Below are positions 21,525-33,203 of a DNA stretch of 64,000 nucleotides, piece after piece; within the stretch, counting starts at the first letter, position 1; each line of letters starts with the position of its first letter. A program made the position numbers and the translations under genes. The notes beneath the pieces were generated by a model. That model did not search any database. It was not told the origin of the DNA and saw nothing but the letters and a program-made list of their open reading frames with translations. Source of the DNA: Ischnura elegans (taxonomy: Eukaryota > Arthropoda > Insecta > Odonata > Coenagrionidae). Where the stretch lies: positions 111,805,111 through 111,869,110 of the forward strand of contig NC_060247.1 of assembly GCF_921293095.1 (NCBI RefSeq), written 5' to 3'.

Positions 21525-22750
21525 CGCGGGAGACGAGTTAAACGGAGGTCGGGGAGCTGTTTTAGCGAACTGCGAGAATGACGTCGAGGTTGCCTGAGGA
21601 TCTGCTCGTTAATTACTCCCGATGCATTCTGGTTTGTCGGGGCGAAGGTAATGCCAAGTTAGAGTGGCAGGGGGACGATGAGGTACTTTTTTATTGCAGG
21701 TATCTTGATTAATTGACTTATATTTTTTCGTCACCAATGGCGGAGTATTTTTGTTACTTCGGCAGCTACCGCTTACAGGCCTGAAAACGAACGCAAAACC
21801 CAAAATCATCCCATTCAGGTCCCCTGGCCGTCTGAGTCCGTGCACGGAGGCAACTGGATTAAGTTTTAAGGGTTTAATGCGTCGAAATTGTTTTCGAGAT
21901 GAAGTTTCGTGGCCTATGCTGGTCACGTCTTCAGATCTCAGTATTTGATTATGGGTCTGTGGTATCCTCACATCTGATCTGGATATGTGGCCAGCATAGG
22001 CCGCGAAACGTCATCTCAAAGATAACTTCGAGTCAGCTAACCCGAAAACCATGGTGAGAAGTGGAATCCGGCGCCGCGAAAGTCTCAAACAGAAATTTCG
22101 CCGGATTTTGGAGGTGGCCGCGGCCGTGGCCATTCGCATTTCTGGCCGGCGTTCGGCTCTCTGCTCTTCTCTCTCTATCTCTCTCTAAAACAGCCCCTTC
22201 GGAAAGAAATCTGGGGGTTGTTGCGTGAATAAGAGCCAACTTGCCTTGGGCAAGACGCTAGCGAAGGATTACAAATGATAGGAGACTAAATAGGGGGAGT
22301 GGTTGTCACTTGATTTAACTTTTGTTGGAGTGAACCGCATACTTCTTTTTTCTTGGAAACAACGATCTGAATTTAATAAAATCACTGCATGGGAAATGGA
22401 GTTTGTTTTTTATGTTTTATCTTTATAAAGGGAATATAAGTTCTTTCATCTAAGAACTGTGAATGCTTAGGGTAAGGTTTAGTCTCCTAAAAAGCGATGT
22501 GACCCTCTATTTTAGTGTGAGAAACGTACATCATCCATTTTGTCGAGCCTTGCTGCACCAAGAATACTTTTACGAAGCGTAGGAGAATGCGCACGAGTAG
22601 GTGATCATTTTGTGAGTCGGGGGAACGAGTTAAACGAAGCTGTTTTCGCGAGTAGCGGCAATGGCGTTCAGGTTACCTAAACATCTGCCGCTAATTACTC
22701 TGCGTTCATTATTGATGAGCATTCCTGATTTCCTAGGCGAAGTTAATGTC
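21525..22750. repeat. Diverged direct duplication, about 1.1 kb apart
   Basis: 21525-21660 and 22615-22750 share GAGTTAAACG, GAGCTGTTTT, ATGACGTCGAGGTTGCC / ATGGCGTTCAGGTTACC, TTAATTACTC and GGCGAAG.TAATG. No conserved reading frame seen. Confidence 0.5.
21896..22017. repeat. Inverted repeat of two hammerhead-like termini
   Basis: Arms 21896-21938 and 21976-22017 are reverse complements (about 43 nt, a few mismatches) around a 37-nt centre. The left arm read on the minus strand has CTGAAGA, an extra C, stem GTGACC / GGCCAC with loop AGCATA, then GAAACTTC. The right arm read on the plus strand has CTGGATA, an extra T, stem GTGGCC / GGCCGC with loop AGCATA, then GAAACGTC. Compensating stem changes keep pairing in the right arm. 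Confidence 0.6.
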
Positions 22751-23139
22751 TTCGAGAGGAGGTTGCGAAAAAGCGGGGGGGACTTCCATTAAGTGCCTAA
22801 TTTTTTCCCACTTTTTTCACTGAGAACGACGGAGAATTTTTTCACCTAACGAGGTACCACTACTACCTGTCGTTGAGTTCAGTATTAGAGCCCCTGTGTT
22901 TGATTCGTTGGGCATTGTGAAAAGAAGAAGACGTATTGGAAAAATTCCTAATCTGTTTAATTTACTAAATACTTTTATTATTTATGCTGTTAAGTTTTGC
23001 TAAAATACAACAACTTGAAATTCTAAAAAGGCATATTTTCGTATAACAGCACGAAATTGCGGCCGAAATGTTAATCAAATGCAGTTATAACCCAGGCATT
23101 TTGACCGATGTATCATATCTATCATATACTTGATAACTT

Positions 23140-24010
23140 GGCATAAAGCACTTTAATGAGGTCCTTGCTGGCTATTCCTCTCGGCCACTTCTTCCGCTAT
23201 TTCCTCCATTAGGCCATCATGCTTCATGACGGCAAGAATTTAATTTTTTGCATCGAAAAACTGTATTATTTGGAAAAAAATTCTTCGAATTATCAGAATA
23301 GAATCCCTGACAAAATACGTTTAGCTGTAAAATCAATCAATCTGCAACAAATTATATTTTTGTATGGAAAATATGTCATTTATCTCGAAAGATGTTGATT
23401 CTTAGGTCTCTATGTCTTACTCTCTGACAAGTACGGAAGTACACATGATCGTCGTTAGCATCGTTGTGTGCATACTGTAGTGACGAATGTTACTGAATGT
23501 GAGAATTTATATTAACCTCACAAAATAGTCACATTAGTTATGCCGTCGCAGAAATAATGTGCACTCGAGTTTGGGGACGAATAGTTCAATAAAAAAATAG
23601 GGACACGGAGAAACTAAACACAAAGTTATTTTTTGTTCAGTCATTTCGTCAAAGCTTTTTGCTTCTGGAACCCATTTTTGTATAATTTATAACGGCTGGA
23701 AGGAAAAAAGGACCTGTATTTGGAGCGCCCTTGTGAGGCACTAACTTGAGATACCCATTACTAGGAGACCTGTAATTTTTTGCAACCCAGCGGTAATGTT
23801 ATTTAGACGCTCATCGTTTCCTGAAACGCTGCAACTTTAAATTACGTACGCATCTTCAATGCAAAAAAATAATGGTATCAATTTTTTAAAAAATGAGGGG
23901 GAAAATTATCCTAAACTTGACCATATGCACTTAATTGAGGTTTTCATATGCCATTCTTCGCATTCAATCATTCTTCTAACATTTCGTTCATTATGCCATC
24001 ATGATTCGTA
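23140..24010 (-). repeat. Two LINE-tail traces in a direct duplication
   Basis: 23200-23230 and 23975-24000 both read, inverted, as MKHDGLMEEI-like LINE tail (GHxxxHDGLMxxI region). They sit in a roughly 90-bp direct repeat (23140-23230 and 23920-24010). Confidence 0.35.
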
Positions 24011-24344
24011 ATGTGGCTGATTTAGATGTTGAATTATGAACATTTTTACAAATGTTAGGCAATTCTTTTTGCCACTTTTTAAAATTATATTCGTGAGGAT
24101 CCTGCCTCTAAGGGAATGCCGGCGATACTGGCTTTACTTCAAGAAAGGATACCTTGTTTAAGGAAGGAGAATAAAAAATGTTCCATGAGTTTTATTAGTT
24201 GCTAATGATATACATGAAACGTAAATCCATATTCCCTTTCACTTGCAGTTTATTTTATTGCAATCAATATGGATGGATCACTGTGATACATCACTGTAAA
24301 TGCGGGAGTTGGTGGTAAAGCTATATTAATCACCTTCGTAACTG

Positions 24345-24565
24345 TTTTATTTATATTATTATTAAAGTATTCTACCGATTAAGGGTCACGCAAAAAACTA
24401 CTGTTGGAATGGAAGTGGGAAACCCTAGCAACCATCTCTTCCTGAAAACATGGAGTACAACCGAGTAGGCCTTACAGTGAATTGAAAAAGGCAGTGCTGG
24501 AAGGAAAGGGAGGCTCCCAGATTACTCCTTTAGTACTCCATGGATATCTACCTTAATCGGTTTCA
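24345..24565. mobile_element. LINE 3' terminus fragments, inverted and direct
   Basis: 24345-24390 holds the (TTA)n run with AAGTATTCTACCGATTAAGG in one orientation. 24460-24565 holds the tail ACCGAGTAGGCCTTACAGTG, GCAGTGCTGGAAGGAAAGGG and CTACCTTAATCGG in the other. Both match the LINE 3' end at 4.9 and 30.2 kb. Confidence 0.6.
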
Positions 24566-27500
24566 TTGATAATTATTCCTCAAATACTTGTCGTTTTTGC
24601 CGGACGGACAAATTCACTCATATTTTTTTCTGTTCCTCTCATGAATTTATTTACAAGTTATGAGTATTCTTTCTTCCCTGTAGAAAATAGCGGAAAAAAT
24701 ATGGCTCAAATTTTCTAAAAACTCTGTACTTCCTATGTGCAATCAAAATAACTTCTAAAATCCTTACGAATGACGATCTTTTAATAAATAATGTACAATG
24801 CAAACATGGTAGATTAATATTTTCAAGGTATAAACGTCTGTATTTTCTGCCGCGATGGATGTGTTACAGCTATTTATAGCACCTTTATTACACGAATTGT
24901 GAATATTACGTCCGAGATTCTTTATGAGCCGAAAAGCATATTAAAGTTTTCCTTTGCAAAATGGCTCATCTATTCTGGATGGAGGAATTTCCTCTTCCGC
25001 TCATCGTGTAGAGATTTTTTTAAAGGTTAGGAGCGTATTCTTTCCTCCCCGGGAGAGAGTAGCGTAAGAGAATAATAGGCCCCAATTCTTTTTTCATGTT
25101 CCAAAGACTCGATTCCGAACACATCTTCGCATCTCATCATCAAAAACCCCGAACGGCGGAGAGATTTCAAAAACTCCCCCTTAAGCTCCTCTCCCACTCG
25201 AGGCCTCCCTCTCGGGAAATTCAGCGTTCAAAACTCACTCTCATCTCCGCCTTTTCCCTCCGTTTCGAATAACCTTGTTACCCAAGCCCCAGCGATCCTT
25301 AATGACTATTAAAATAATTTTCTCCGTCCTCACCGGGAGAGAGAGAAAGAAAAAATCACCCGAGCGAAAAAGAACGGGGATGAGAGAGAAATGGGAAAGA
25401 ATGAGCGAAAAAGAGTGCGATAGGGGGAGGGCGAATGGGGATGGAAAATTATGCATTTTATGCTTTCCGGCTCAAGGGATGAAAAAAAAAGAAATTTCGA
25501 AATGAAATTATAAGGAGGCAGCAGACAGAGGGCGGTAGGTAGGTTGGGGTATTCGAAGGATGGGAAGTGGGAGTTATTTTTTTCAAAGGGGTTGGGGAAT
25601 GAAGGAGTGTTTATATGAGAAGTGGTGGGGGTAGGGTGGGGAGGTTTCAGCGTTCAGAGGGAACCGTATATAGAGGGGGGTGTGGCATGGCGGGAATGAC
25701 TCTGAAATGTCAAACCCTAATGTAGCGAGTGAGCGATGCTGATGTGTTGAGAAGATGGTTAGGGAAGGAGAGGAAAGGAGGAGGAAATATCGTATATTAG
25801 GGGAATGAGCGGGAGGGGTAGGAATATGAGGAGGTGGGGCGGATTTCTTTTCTGTTTGGAGAAGGAAAATGAAGGAAGCGGGAGCATTCTGGAGAAACGT
25901 ATTAAAAAAGTGATTTGAGGCGATGTTGGAGGAAGTCGTGGGCGATAGGGGAGGATTTTAGTGATGGCCGAAGCAGATAATGACCCCGAGGGAGTGGGGA
26001 AGGGAATTTTAGCAAAGGCATGATATGGTGTGGGGAAGAATGATAAGGCAATTAAAAAGGTGGAGATCTCTTAAGGGAGATTAATATTTTCAATATCATA
26101 TCCGGCTAACGGAAATGATTTATACACCGGTAAAAATGATCTCACACGTAGCACATTGCATCAATTTTGCTAATCACCTCCACGCATCACCTTTGCTACT
26201 ATGAATGTGTCGAAATTATTGGAATTGGTCCAAGTGACTGGAGATGGTGCTGAAATTTTTATAATGCAGTTTTTAATGCAATTGATTATTTAACCAATTA
26301 CAATAATTCTAAATTGAACAGTACTCAATCATATGTTTATTTATTTATGATTAAAAGGCAATCTCATCGTCTTATTATATTAGCATCGTAGTTATGGCAC
26401 TTGAAAACTAGATAAAAGGTAAATTAAGTGTACCGGGACTAGCCACGGTGGTATCTTTACGGAGTCATCCGCGATGATGTGCACAAATGGATAAAAGTTG
26501 ATGAAAAATTTCAATGTCGTAAGAAAAATACCATGAAAAGTGATAATTATGTATCTTATAAAATTTAAAAATGTTTTATACTATGGTTCCATTATCTATT
26601 TAGAGTATTTTTTCCTTGAAATTCCACTGAAATCTAAATAACCTTTTCAAATAACCCTCTCAAAAAAGCTTTAGGTCTCTTCTAACTTCCAACACTATTA
26701 TTTATTTTTTATAAAATATTTTAACACTATGTAGTAAATAAAGCAGTTAACGAAAAGTAGAATATTAATAAAAAAATTTCAAAAGGCTTAATTAATCTGA
26801 ACCTATTTTTATTACACCTTTCATAAAGGCTTCACGATAGACGCGAGCGTTCCGGGGGCCCGCTAAGCGCGGGGTTCTCCGCGATAACCGACCAGCTAAT
26901 CTGGCCAGACAGCCCCTAGTCATCACAATGCAGCAGGATCATTACCCTAAAGACCATGACGGACTGCGACCTAGAAACATCGGAATTAAACCCTTGTGCC
27001 TGATGTAAACTCGAGAGGACTTCATACTATCGCTAAGGTTGTCATTCTATCTTTTTAGTGCGAGCTAATATTTGATGTTGCCTACCGTTAGCAATGAAAG
27101 AACCAAAACGGACCCTGTAATGTGTCACTGTCATTCTATTCATTGCCATTATCTGATAGGCAATGTTGTGTATCAGGACAATATATTAGGAATATTAGGT
27201 TTTATGCTTCACTGCATTGCAGTTATTTCCACATTAAGGGCTACAATTAGCAAGAGATAAGATGATGATGCAATAGTCGTAGCGTCGTTTGCTAATAACT
27301 TCGCTGATTAAAGTCGGCGATTATTGATAACATCCGTAAGAAATCTCCTGTTCATTATACTCTACGCACGGGAATATTAGTTGAAGCCAGGCTCTCCAAA
27401 CACGTGCGATTCACATGTATTTCAAAATGGGTAAATGTGCAAAATTATATTTTTTTGCGGTTTGAGGCGCAAAAAATGTCGTTTGGGATCCAAGCCATTT

Positions 27501-29576
27501 GTCTTCCAAGTCGCATCATCTCCTGAGTAGGGTGGTTTCCTATTATTTTTTATTGCCTAAATCGAAAGATTATTACTCCTGGAGTACGCATTTCACGCTT
27601 TTAGATTTTTAAATGACGATATCTATTTTTCGCGATTAAATGAAAAGTGAAAAATTTCAAGCGCGCGAAAACGCGACGGATGAGTATGAATGCTGGGAAA
27701 ACCCCGTGTGACGTCTTTCTGGTTCCCGCTGCCGCAAGTGAGGTGACCTTGGGGCGAGGCTTTGAGCGCTGATACGACGCAGGATGCTTGCAGGAAGCAG
27801 AGTACCCTGCTAGCTGGTAGCGCTTGGATTAAATAAGAATTATTTTTACCCTATCAAACGAAGAAAACTTTCCGACCTTAGGTAATTTTAATAGATGTTT
27901 ATCAAGAGATGTTTCCCTGAGCTCTGTTCCTCATGCATGCATTGGAAATCTCAGACGATGTAAAACTCCTATCTAATCGTATAGAAACTAGGTCCCTGTG
28001 ACGTTACGTGGAGTGGCATCTCATGGGCGCCAATCTGGCCTTTTAAAATGAGGATAATATTGACCATTGCCATTCGTCTAAACAGGTATTTCTAAAACCA
28101 AAAAATTTGTATATTATGAATGCACTAATGGTGGGTAACGAATCTCATTCTTTGCCTTTCGTTTTATTTGATGAAGGAAACTACCCTATTGTGTAATTTG
28201 AGAAAAAATTCTGAGCTGCGAGATTTCCCATTCATTACTCGTCATATCATGGTCATTACTAGTCATGATAATTTATCGCAGAGCCTTGGATCACCCCAGC
28301 CTGCCAGTTTACAAAGATCAATTAAAAATGGCGCACGTGTTGTGTTGTGGGTGTATTATGTTGTTCATGAGAAACAGAAACTTGTAACTAGAATTTTTTA
28401 TGACAGAAATATTGATTTCTTAATGACATAAGATTGGTATAACATTATTAATGTCATTTAATTCTAATTATTATTTTTTTTTAAATATGTTTTTAAATAT
28501 TTTTTAAATTTTTTAATTATAATTTTCTTACTATTTTCTTGTTTTTTGCAATTCCTCTCTCTCTTTTTTTTAATTAATCTTTGCTAAATTTCAAGAATTA
28601 GCAATAGAGTATCCTTTAAATCCTTTTTATTTATTCTTTTTTTATTTATATTACAAGAAAATATTTTTAATTTGAATCAAATAATGATGAATAAACCTAT
28701 GATTAGAAGGAGGTTAAGAATTAGAAAAGACTCGCAGAAGAGTAATTTGGTGAGCCATTGTATGTGTCGTTGGAATACTTGCTTCGTAATTCAAGTAAGT
28801 GAAGTTAGATAAAGCACAATTTATCGAGGTCCTTCTCAAGATGTCCAGGTGCAAAATGCGTTGACTGAGAGAAGGGGCTCTGCTGTTTAGAGTGCAGTGG
28901 TAGTTTTGCGTGTCGCATCGCTTGTCGCGTCGTATGTCGTATCCCATTCTGGCACGCATCGAGACACAGATTGAAGGGGAGGTTTCCGCGGATGGAGGGG
29001 AAGGAGAATTGGATTGGGGGAAAAGGGTGGAGGGGCCACCTCGTTCCCCTCCTTCCCCCCTCCTCTCGCGAACTGTGGAGGATTTTCATTGGTTGGCTGT
29101 TCAGGACGAGTTCAACATGAAGATGGGTGAGCGGAAAAATGGGCCTTAATGGAAAGATGGCGTGGGAGGGGGGAGGGGGTGTGTGTGGCGACGGGGGAAT
29201 TATGGGTAGGGAACGAACGCTATGGATGGGGGTAGGGCGGGGGGTGTAATCCATCCAAAGGAGAGCAAAGGAGAAATTTATTCTAGACGCAATTCCTCGG
29301 CGTCTCCCTTGTTATTAAGTTTCTGTTGGCGCAGAGGGGTCGTCGGATCGTAGGCGTTGGTGGTCCGTAGGAATGATCTCTCGTATCTTCGTCCCATTTT
29401 TCGCCTCAACGCCCCTTAGGCCATTTCGATGAGTCTTTAGGAATTGTAGAAGTTACGGACTCATAAGAAATTAAAAATAAACGTGAAACATAAACATAGA
29501 TGAAGAATGATCGCTGGCGTATTATATCGAGGAGGGTTATTTGGGATTTCCACCGGGTTGTGTTCTTCATCACGGC
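24566..29576. other. Intergenic with purine-rich tracts, no gene recognised
   Basis: 25330-26090 is strongly G+A-rich on the plus strand, and 28970-29250 is similar; frames there are compositional. 26830-27010 is a GC-rich island in very AT-rich DNA (CCGCTAAGCGCGGGGTTCTC) of unknown nature. 28440-28700 is extremely AT-rich. Confidence 0.5.
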
Positions 29577-29613
29577 CGACGTTTCGATGAATGAGTCGTC
29601 CATCGTCATCAGG
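29577..29613 (-). ncRNA. Hammerhead-like motif (Penelope terminus remnant)
   Basis: Minus strand: CTGATGA (29606-29612), an extra C, stem GATG / CATC around an 11-13 nt loop, then GAAACGTCGG. No coding sequence of a Penelope element is recognisable next to it, so this is a solo terminus. It lies directly before the 29.64 kb repeat. Confidence 0.4.
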
Positions 29614-29642
29614 GAATCAGAAACAATTATTCTCTAAATGGG

Positions 29643-30095
29643 TGAGATTGCGCAATCGTGTTGTTGATACTCAAAGCACTGAAGGAACAAGTGACTTTGT
29701 ACGCAGTCACGCGCACGGGTGCAAAGTTAAATACACCAAAGGATGAAGTTCGCCGTCTAAGTCAAATATTTTATCACGGCGAACTTCATCCTTTGGTGTA
29801 TTTGTTGATACTCATTCAATGCTCTCGTTTAATTAAGTTCAAAGATTTATTATTGGAACAGTAATTTCCGAAAATTTTAGTCCAACCTTAATTATTTAGT
29901 GTCATTAAAAATACAGATTATCGAATAAAATTTCGTGAAGGCTAGATACCCAAGAAAAAAAGTTTTCATGGTAACTACAATGTGCATGCAAAAAAGAGTT
30001 TGCGTTGCCGTAGCTCAGTAACTAAGAGGTTGCGACCCCATGTTTATGGACACAAAATGCTCAAAATTGTCTTCACTACCACCTCCTAAAGTATT
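29643..30095 (+). repeat. Dispersed repeat R6.6, copy 2, carrying a foldback insertion
   Basis: Matches copy 1 on both sides of an extra 141 bp (29674-29814). The second half (ATGGTAACTACAATGTGCAT, TTTGCGTTGCCG, GGTTGCGACCCCATG, AAAGTATTGCAGAA) also matches 2470-2640 inverted. Confidence 0.65.
29674..29814. mobile_element. Small foldback insertion with 13-bp target duplication
   Basis: Perfect 27-bp arms (29729-29755 and 29777-29803; arm contains CACCAAAGGATGAAGTTCGC) around a 21-bp loop. The 13-mer TTGTTGATACTCA occurs immediately before (29661-29673) and at the end (29802-29814). The related repeat at 6.6 kb lacks this block. Confidence 0.7.
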
Positions 30096-30169
30096 GCAGA
30101 AGCACCTTGTATATCAATTATATATGTACTATCAATTTATTTCCAGTGGGACCAATTCGTTCCGCAATT

Positions 30170-30560
30170 ATTATTATTATTATTGAAGTATTCTAGCGAT
30201 TAAGGTAGGTTTCCATGGAGTGCTTGGGAAGAATTCCGTGAGCCTCCCGTTCCATCATGCACTTCCCTCTTCAATTCACAATGAGACCTACTCATTTTCA
30301 TTCTATTCAAAAATCCTATTCTTTTCCTTCCCCTCCATCGTTTACCTAACATTCTTCCCTCTAACGCTGTTTTCAATATCCCCTTCCCGCCAAGTACCCG
30401 CTCCATCCATACCTTCAGTCTCCTCCGTATCTCATCTAAAAGCTGCCTCTCCTCACCCACCATGTCCAGCACTTTGACGTTCCTCCTCCTCTCCGTCCAT
30501 TTCACCCTCTCCATTCTTCTCCATACCCACATCTCGAATGCTTTCAAACTTCTCCACTTG
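30170..30560 (-). mobile_element. LINE 3' end, copy 2
   Basis: A minus-strand frame (30547-30200) encodes MKAFEMWVWRRMERVKWTER, DMVGEERQLLDEIRRRLKVW, LEGRMLGKRWRGRKRIGFLN and ends SSQALHGNLP. This is the usual end of RTE/Jockey-type ORF2. It is near-identical to copy 3 at 39.2 kb. It ends at the shared AATCGCTAGAATAC terminus followed by a (TTA)n run. Confidence 0.85.
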
Positions 30561-32719
30561 CGTTCCGCAATAATACAGTTATATTCGATTTATTTTATTC
30601 AGTTAGCACCATCGCCCCTCATTCCATTTCGATGTATCTTTCGGAAAAGTGGAGGTTACCGAGGAGGGATGGTTTTCCCTAGTTCACGGAAACCCTCCTT
30701 CTTTTTTTGTTCATATCTCGTCACTGTACTCCCATCCCAATTATGTGATCCAGAATGAGAGAAAGATGGATGGGTGATGCTCAATTAAGGGAAAAATGTA
30801 ATATTATCTCGCCCTCCGTTTCGAGCCCTTCTTCTCATCCGCCAAAGCGTTGGAGAAGTCGCTTAATTCATTTCTCAGCTAACCTTATCCATGTCCTCGA
30901 ATCAGGGAATGCTTTCTTAATTTTTTCATACCTAAAAAATTCTTATGCCTCCGTTTTTATCCCTTCTTCCATGATTTTCCAATTTTTGTAACCCTCATTT
31001 TATTTTCGGATTAGATTCCTCGCGCACTTGAAGTTTTCTGAGTGATGGGCTAAATTTTAATTTATCTCTCTCACTGAATGTTGTTATCGTAATGCATTCC
31101 ATCATTGCTGTATTGTAATGCCTGTGAAATATCTAATTTACTTTCTCATTTAAAATTTGTAGCCTCCAAGAAGTTATTCCTTTTATTAGTATCCAATTAA
31201 ATTTAATCAATGAAATATAAGGTAATTTAATACATATCCACGATTTTGGAATCCACGAATGGATTCGTTTCAAGTTTTACGGTTTCCGTGGCGAACATTC
31301 TCGACCATTAATTCCCATGAAATTTAATCCAGGAAATGTATATTTTTCTTTCAATCCCTCTGATAAAATAACCAACTGATAAACTACCTAACCCTGGAAA
31401 GAATCATTTTGGAGTATCGAAATATTGTATATCGTGTTTCAGGTGATTATGGCGGATGTTATAAATTAATTATTCACGGGTTCTACATTGTTTACAAATA
31501 TACATAGTTGCCAAAGTTACGCTGGATTACTTCCCCGTGCTTTCAGGTGAACCAGGTTGTTTCGTGCGAAAAAAAGTGAAACCATCTAGTTCTCACGATC
31601 AATTCCGAAAAAAATCGGTTTAAAAAAAAGAAATTGTTTAAAAAAATAAGTTGCTTTATGACCGCTCTTAGACTTGGTCTTTGATTGGTTTCTTGCATAT
31701 TAAACGAGCGCAATTCAACTGTACTCTAAAAAAAAAAACGTCTTCACACTACCCATTACTCAATGTATGGAACACTATATTATACCTTGTTAAGAAAACT
31801 ATAGATATTGAAGTCGATCGCACAAGCCAATTTTTCTGGATATTAATAGTCTACTGAAACCGACGAGTTTTTTACCCAGTCCCACGGGATTCGAGGTCAA
31901 TGCTGAAGTACTTACTTCAACCTTATTCACGTTTTTTTCGTTATCTATTCTACTGAAATATTATTTTGGGGAACTATCAGAAATTTATTTTACCTATTGC
32001 AATTGGACCACTATAAACAGTTAAACTAGAGGTAATAGGCGTTAACTACAGTAGTTTTTACGCACATGATTGATTCGTGTGATAGCAAAGAAATGCGCTT
32101 AATCCCACAAATTGTACATTTACTCCCTCTGAAACTTTGCAGCCGGAAAAAGAAACAGCCAGCTTTTAAGCCACCAAACAACTCTATCCCCCTATTGAAA
32201 GTGAATTCAGCGTCCGATAATAAGTATAACTCCATTATAATGGGAAGGAAGATGAGCATGCCTAAATTCCATTGAAAGCATGACAGCAATATACGGATTA
32301 ACATTTTTTAGAGCACTGCAGCATCATGAAGACTGATTACATAACCTCCTCGGCCCCAAAACATATCTACCATCTACATTTCATGTTTTCTGGTTAATTA
32401 AATGTTAACTAAGAATATTAACGATTTTTGTGAATCATGATCCTTTACGTACCTGTTATTTGCTAGGAAGCACTGAACTAGTTGCAATAATGATATTTTT
32501 CACTGATCCAAGCGAGAAAAAAATCAAACGATGTATTATATACAAAACGCAGGGACAGAGGAGGATAATTACTTTGGTGTACAATACAGCATATCACTAT
32601 GCAATAAAATATTTAACATGCTCGTCAAAATGTACACAGTCTTGATGATTCTGTATTGCTGTTAAAAAAAGGACTCGAAATAAAGTTTAATATATTGAGA
32701 AAAATTTGCAAGTTTTCTT
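30561..32719. other. Region 3' of bsh, no further gene
   Basis: Probably contains the bsh 3' UTR at its right-hand end (from 32719 down). Otherwise AT-rich without conserved frames. Confidence 0.45.
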
Positions 32720-33043
32720 CTACTTTTCGATTATGTAGATATTGCATGGCATTGCATGGTACAAACCTGCGCAGTTGTCCGGGGGCCTTAGCGCTGGATG
32801 CGCCGGCTGCGACGCGTGCGGAAGCGGGGAGATGAGCTGTGGTGCGTGGTGGATGGTCCTGGGGGGTGCGGGCGCCCCCCCTGGCAGGGACGAGTCCCCC
32901 GACATGGGGGACCCCCCGTCCTGGCCCACCCGCTGCCCCGCGCCCCCGCTACCGCCCCCACCGCCCCCAGAACCCTTGTCCTCGTTCATCTTCCTCAGTT
33001 GCTTCTTGTGCTTCATCCGACGGTTCTGGAACCACGTCTTCAC
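32720..33043 (-). CDS. bsh: bsh/Bsx homeobox protein, last coding exon (recognition helix and C terminus)
   Basis: Last coding exon, 324 nt including the stop. It starts right after acceptor ATCCCTCAG with VKTWFQNRRMKHKKQLRK, the recognition helix. Trp48, Phe49, Gln50, Asn51 and Arg53 are all present; Gln50 is typical of Antennapedia/NK-like DNA specificity. The tail (about 90 residues) starts acidic and is then rich in Gly, Ser, Pro and Ala. It has no further domain I recognise and ends NIYIIEK. TAG at 32720-32722 closes the frame. On the same strand an ATTAAA-type poly(A) signal lies close behind (complement of 32686-32691) and a canonical AATAAA further on (complement of 31984-31989); I cannot tell which is used. 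The whole predicted protein is about 410 residues, close to Drosophila bsh. Confidence 0.92.
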   Translation of the reverse strand: MKTWFQNRRMKHKKQLRKMNEDKGSGGGGGGSGGAGQRVGQDGGSPMSGDSSLPGGAPAPPRTIHHAPQLISPLPHASQPAHPALRPPDNCAGLYHAMPCNIYIIEK

Positions 33044-33203
33044 CTGAGGGATGCGAGAAATTTTGGACGTTTCTTTTTCATTTCATTTTTTTCGTACTTA
33101 TTTATTAATTTTATTTAGTATAAAAAATCACTGATTTTAACTGTGTAACATGGAAATGCATTGCAGATTAGAAAGATTTAGTGCCTTTCCGGCGAAGAGA
33201 TTG

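Noticed and set aside
21830..21860. Possible extra hammerhead around CTGAGTCCGTGCACGGAGG
   Set aside because: It is a TCCGTGCACGGA palindrome without the CTGANGA core or a GAAA segment.
28168..28431. 87-codon plus-strand frame
   Set aside because: No domain, unremarkable context, AT-rich DNA where such frames occur by chance.
32742..33118. Several plus-strand frames opposite bsh exon 4
   Set aside because: Antisense to the homeodomain recognition helix and tail; no domain in them.
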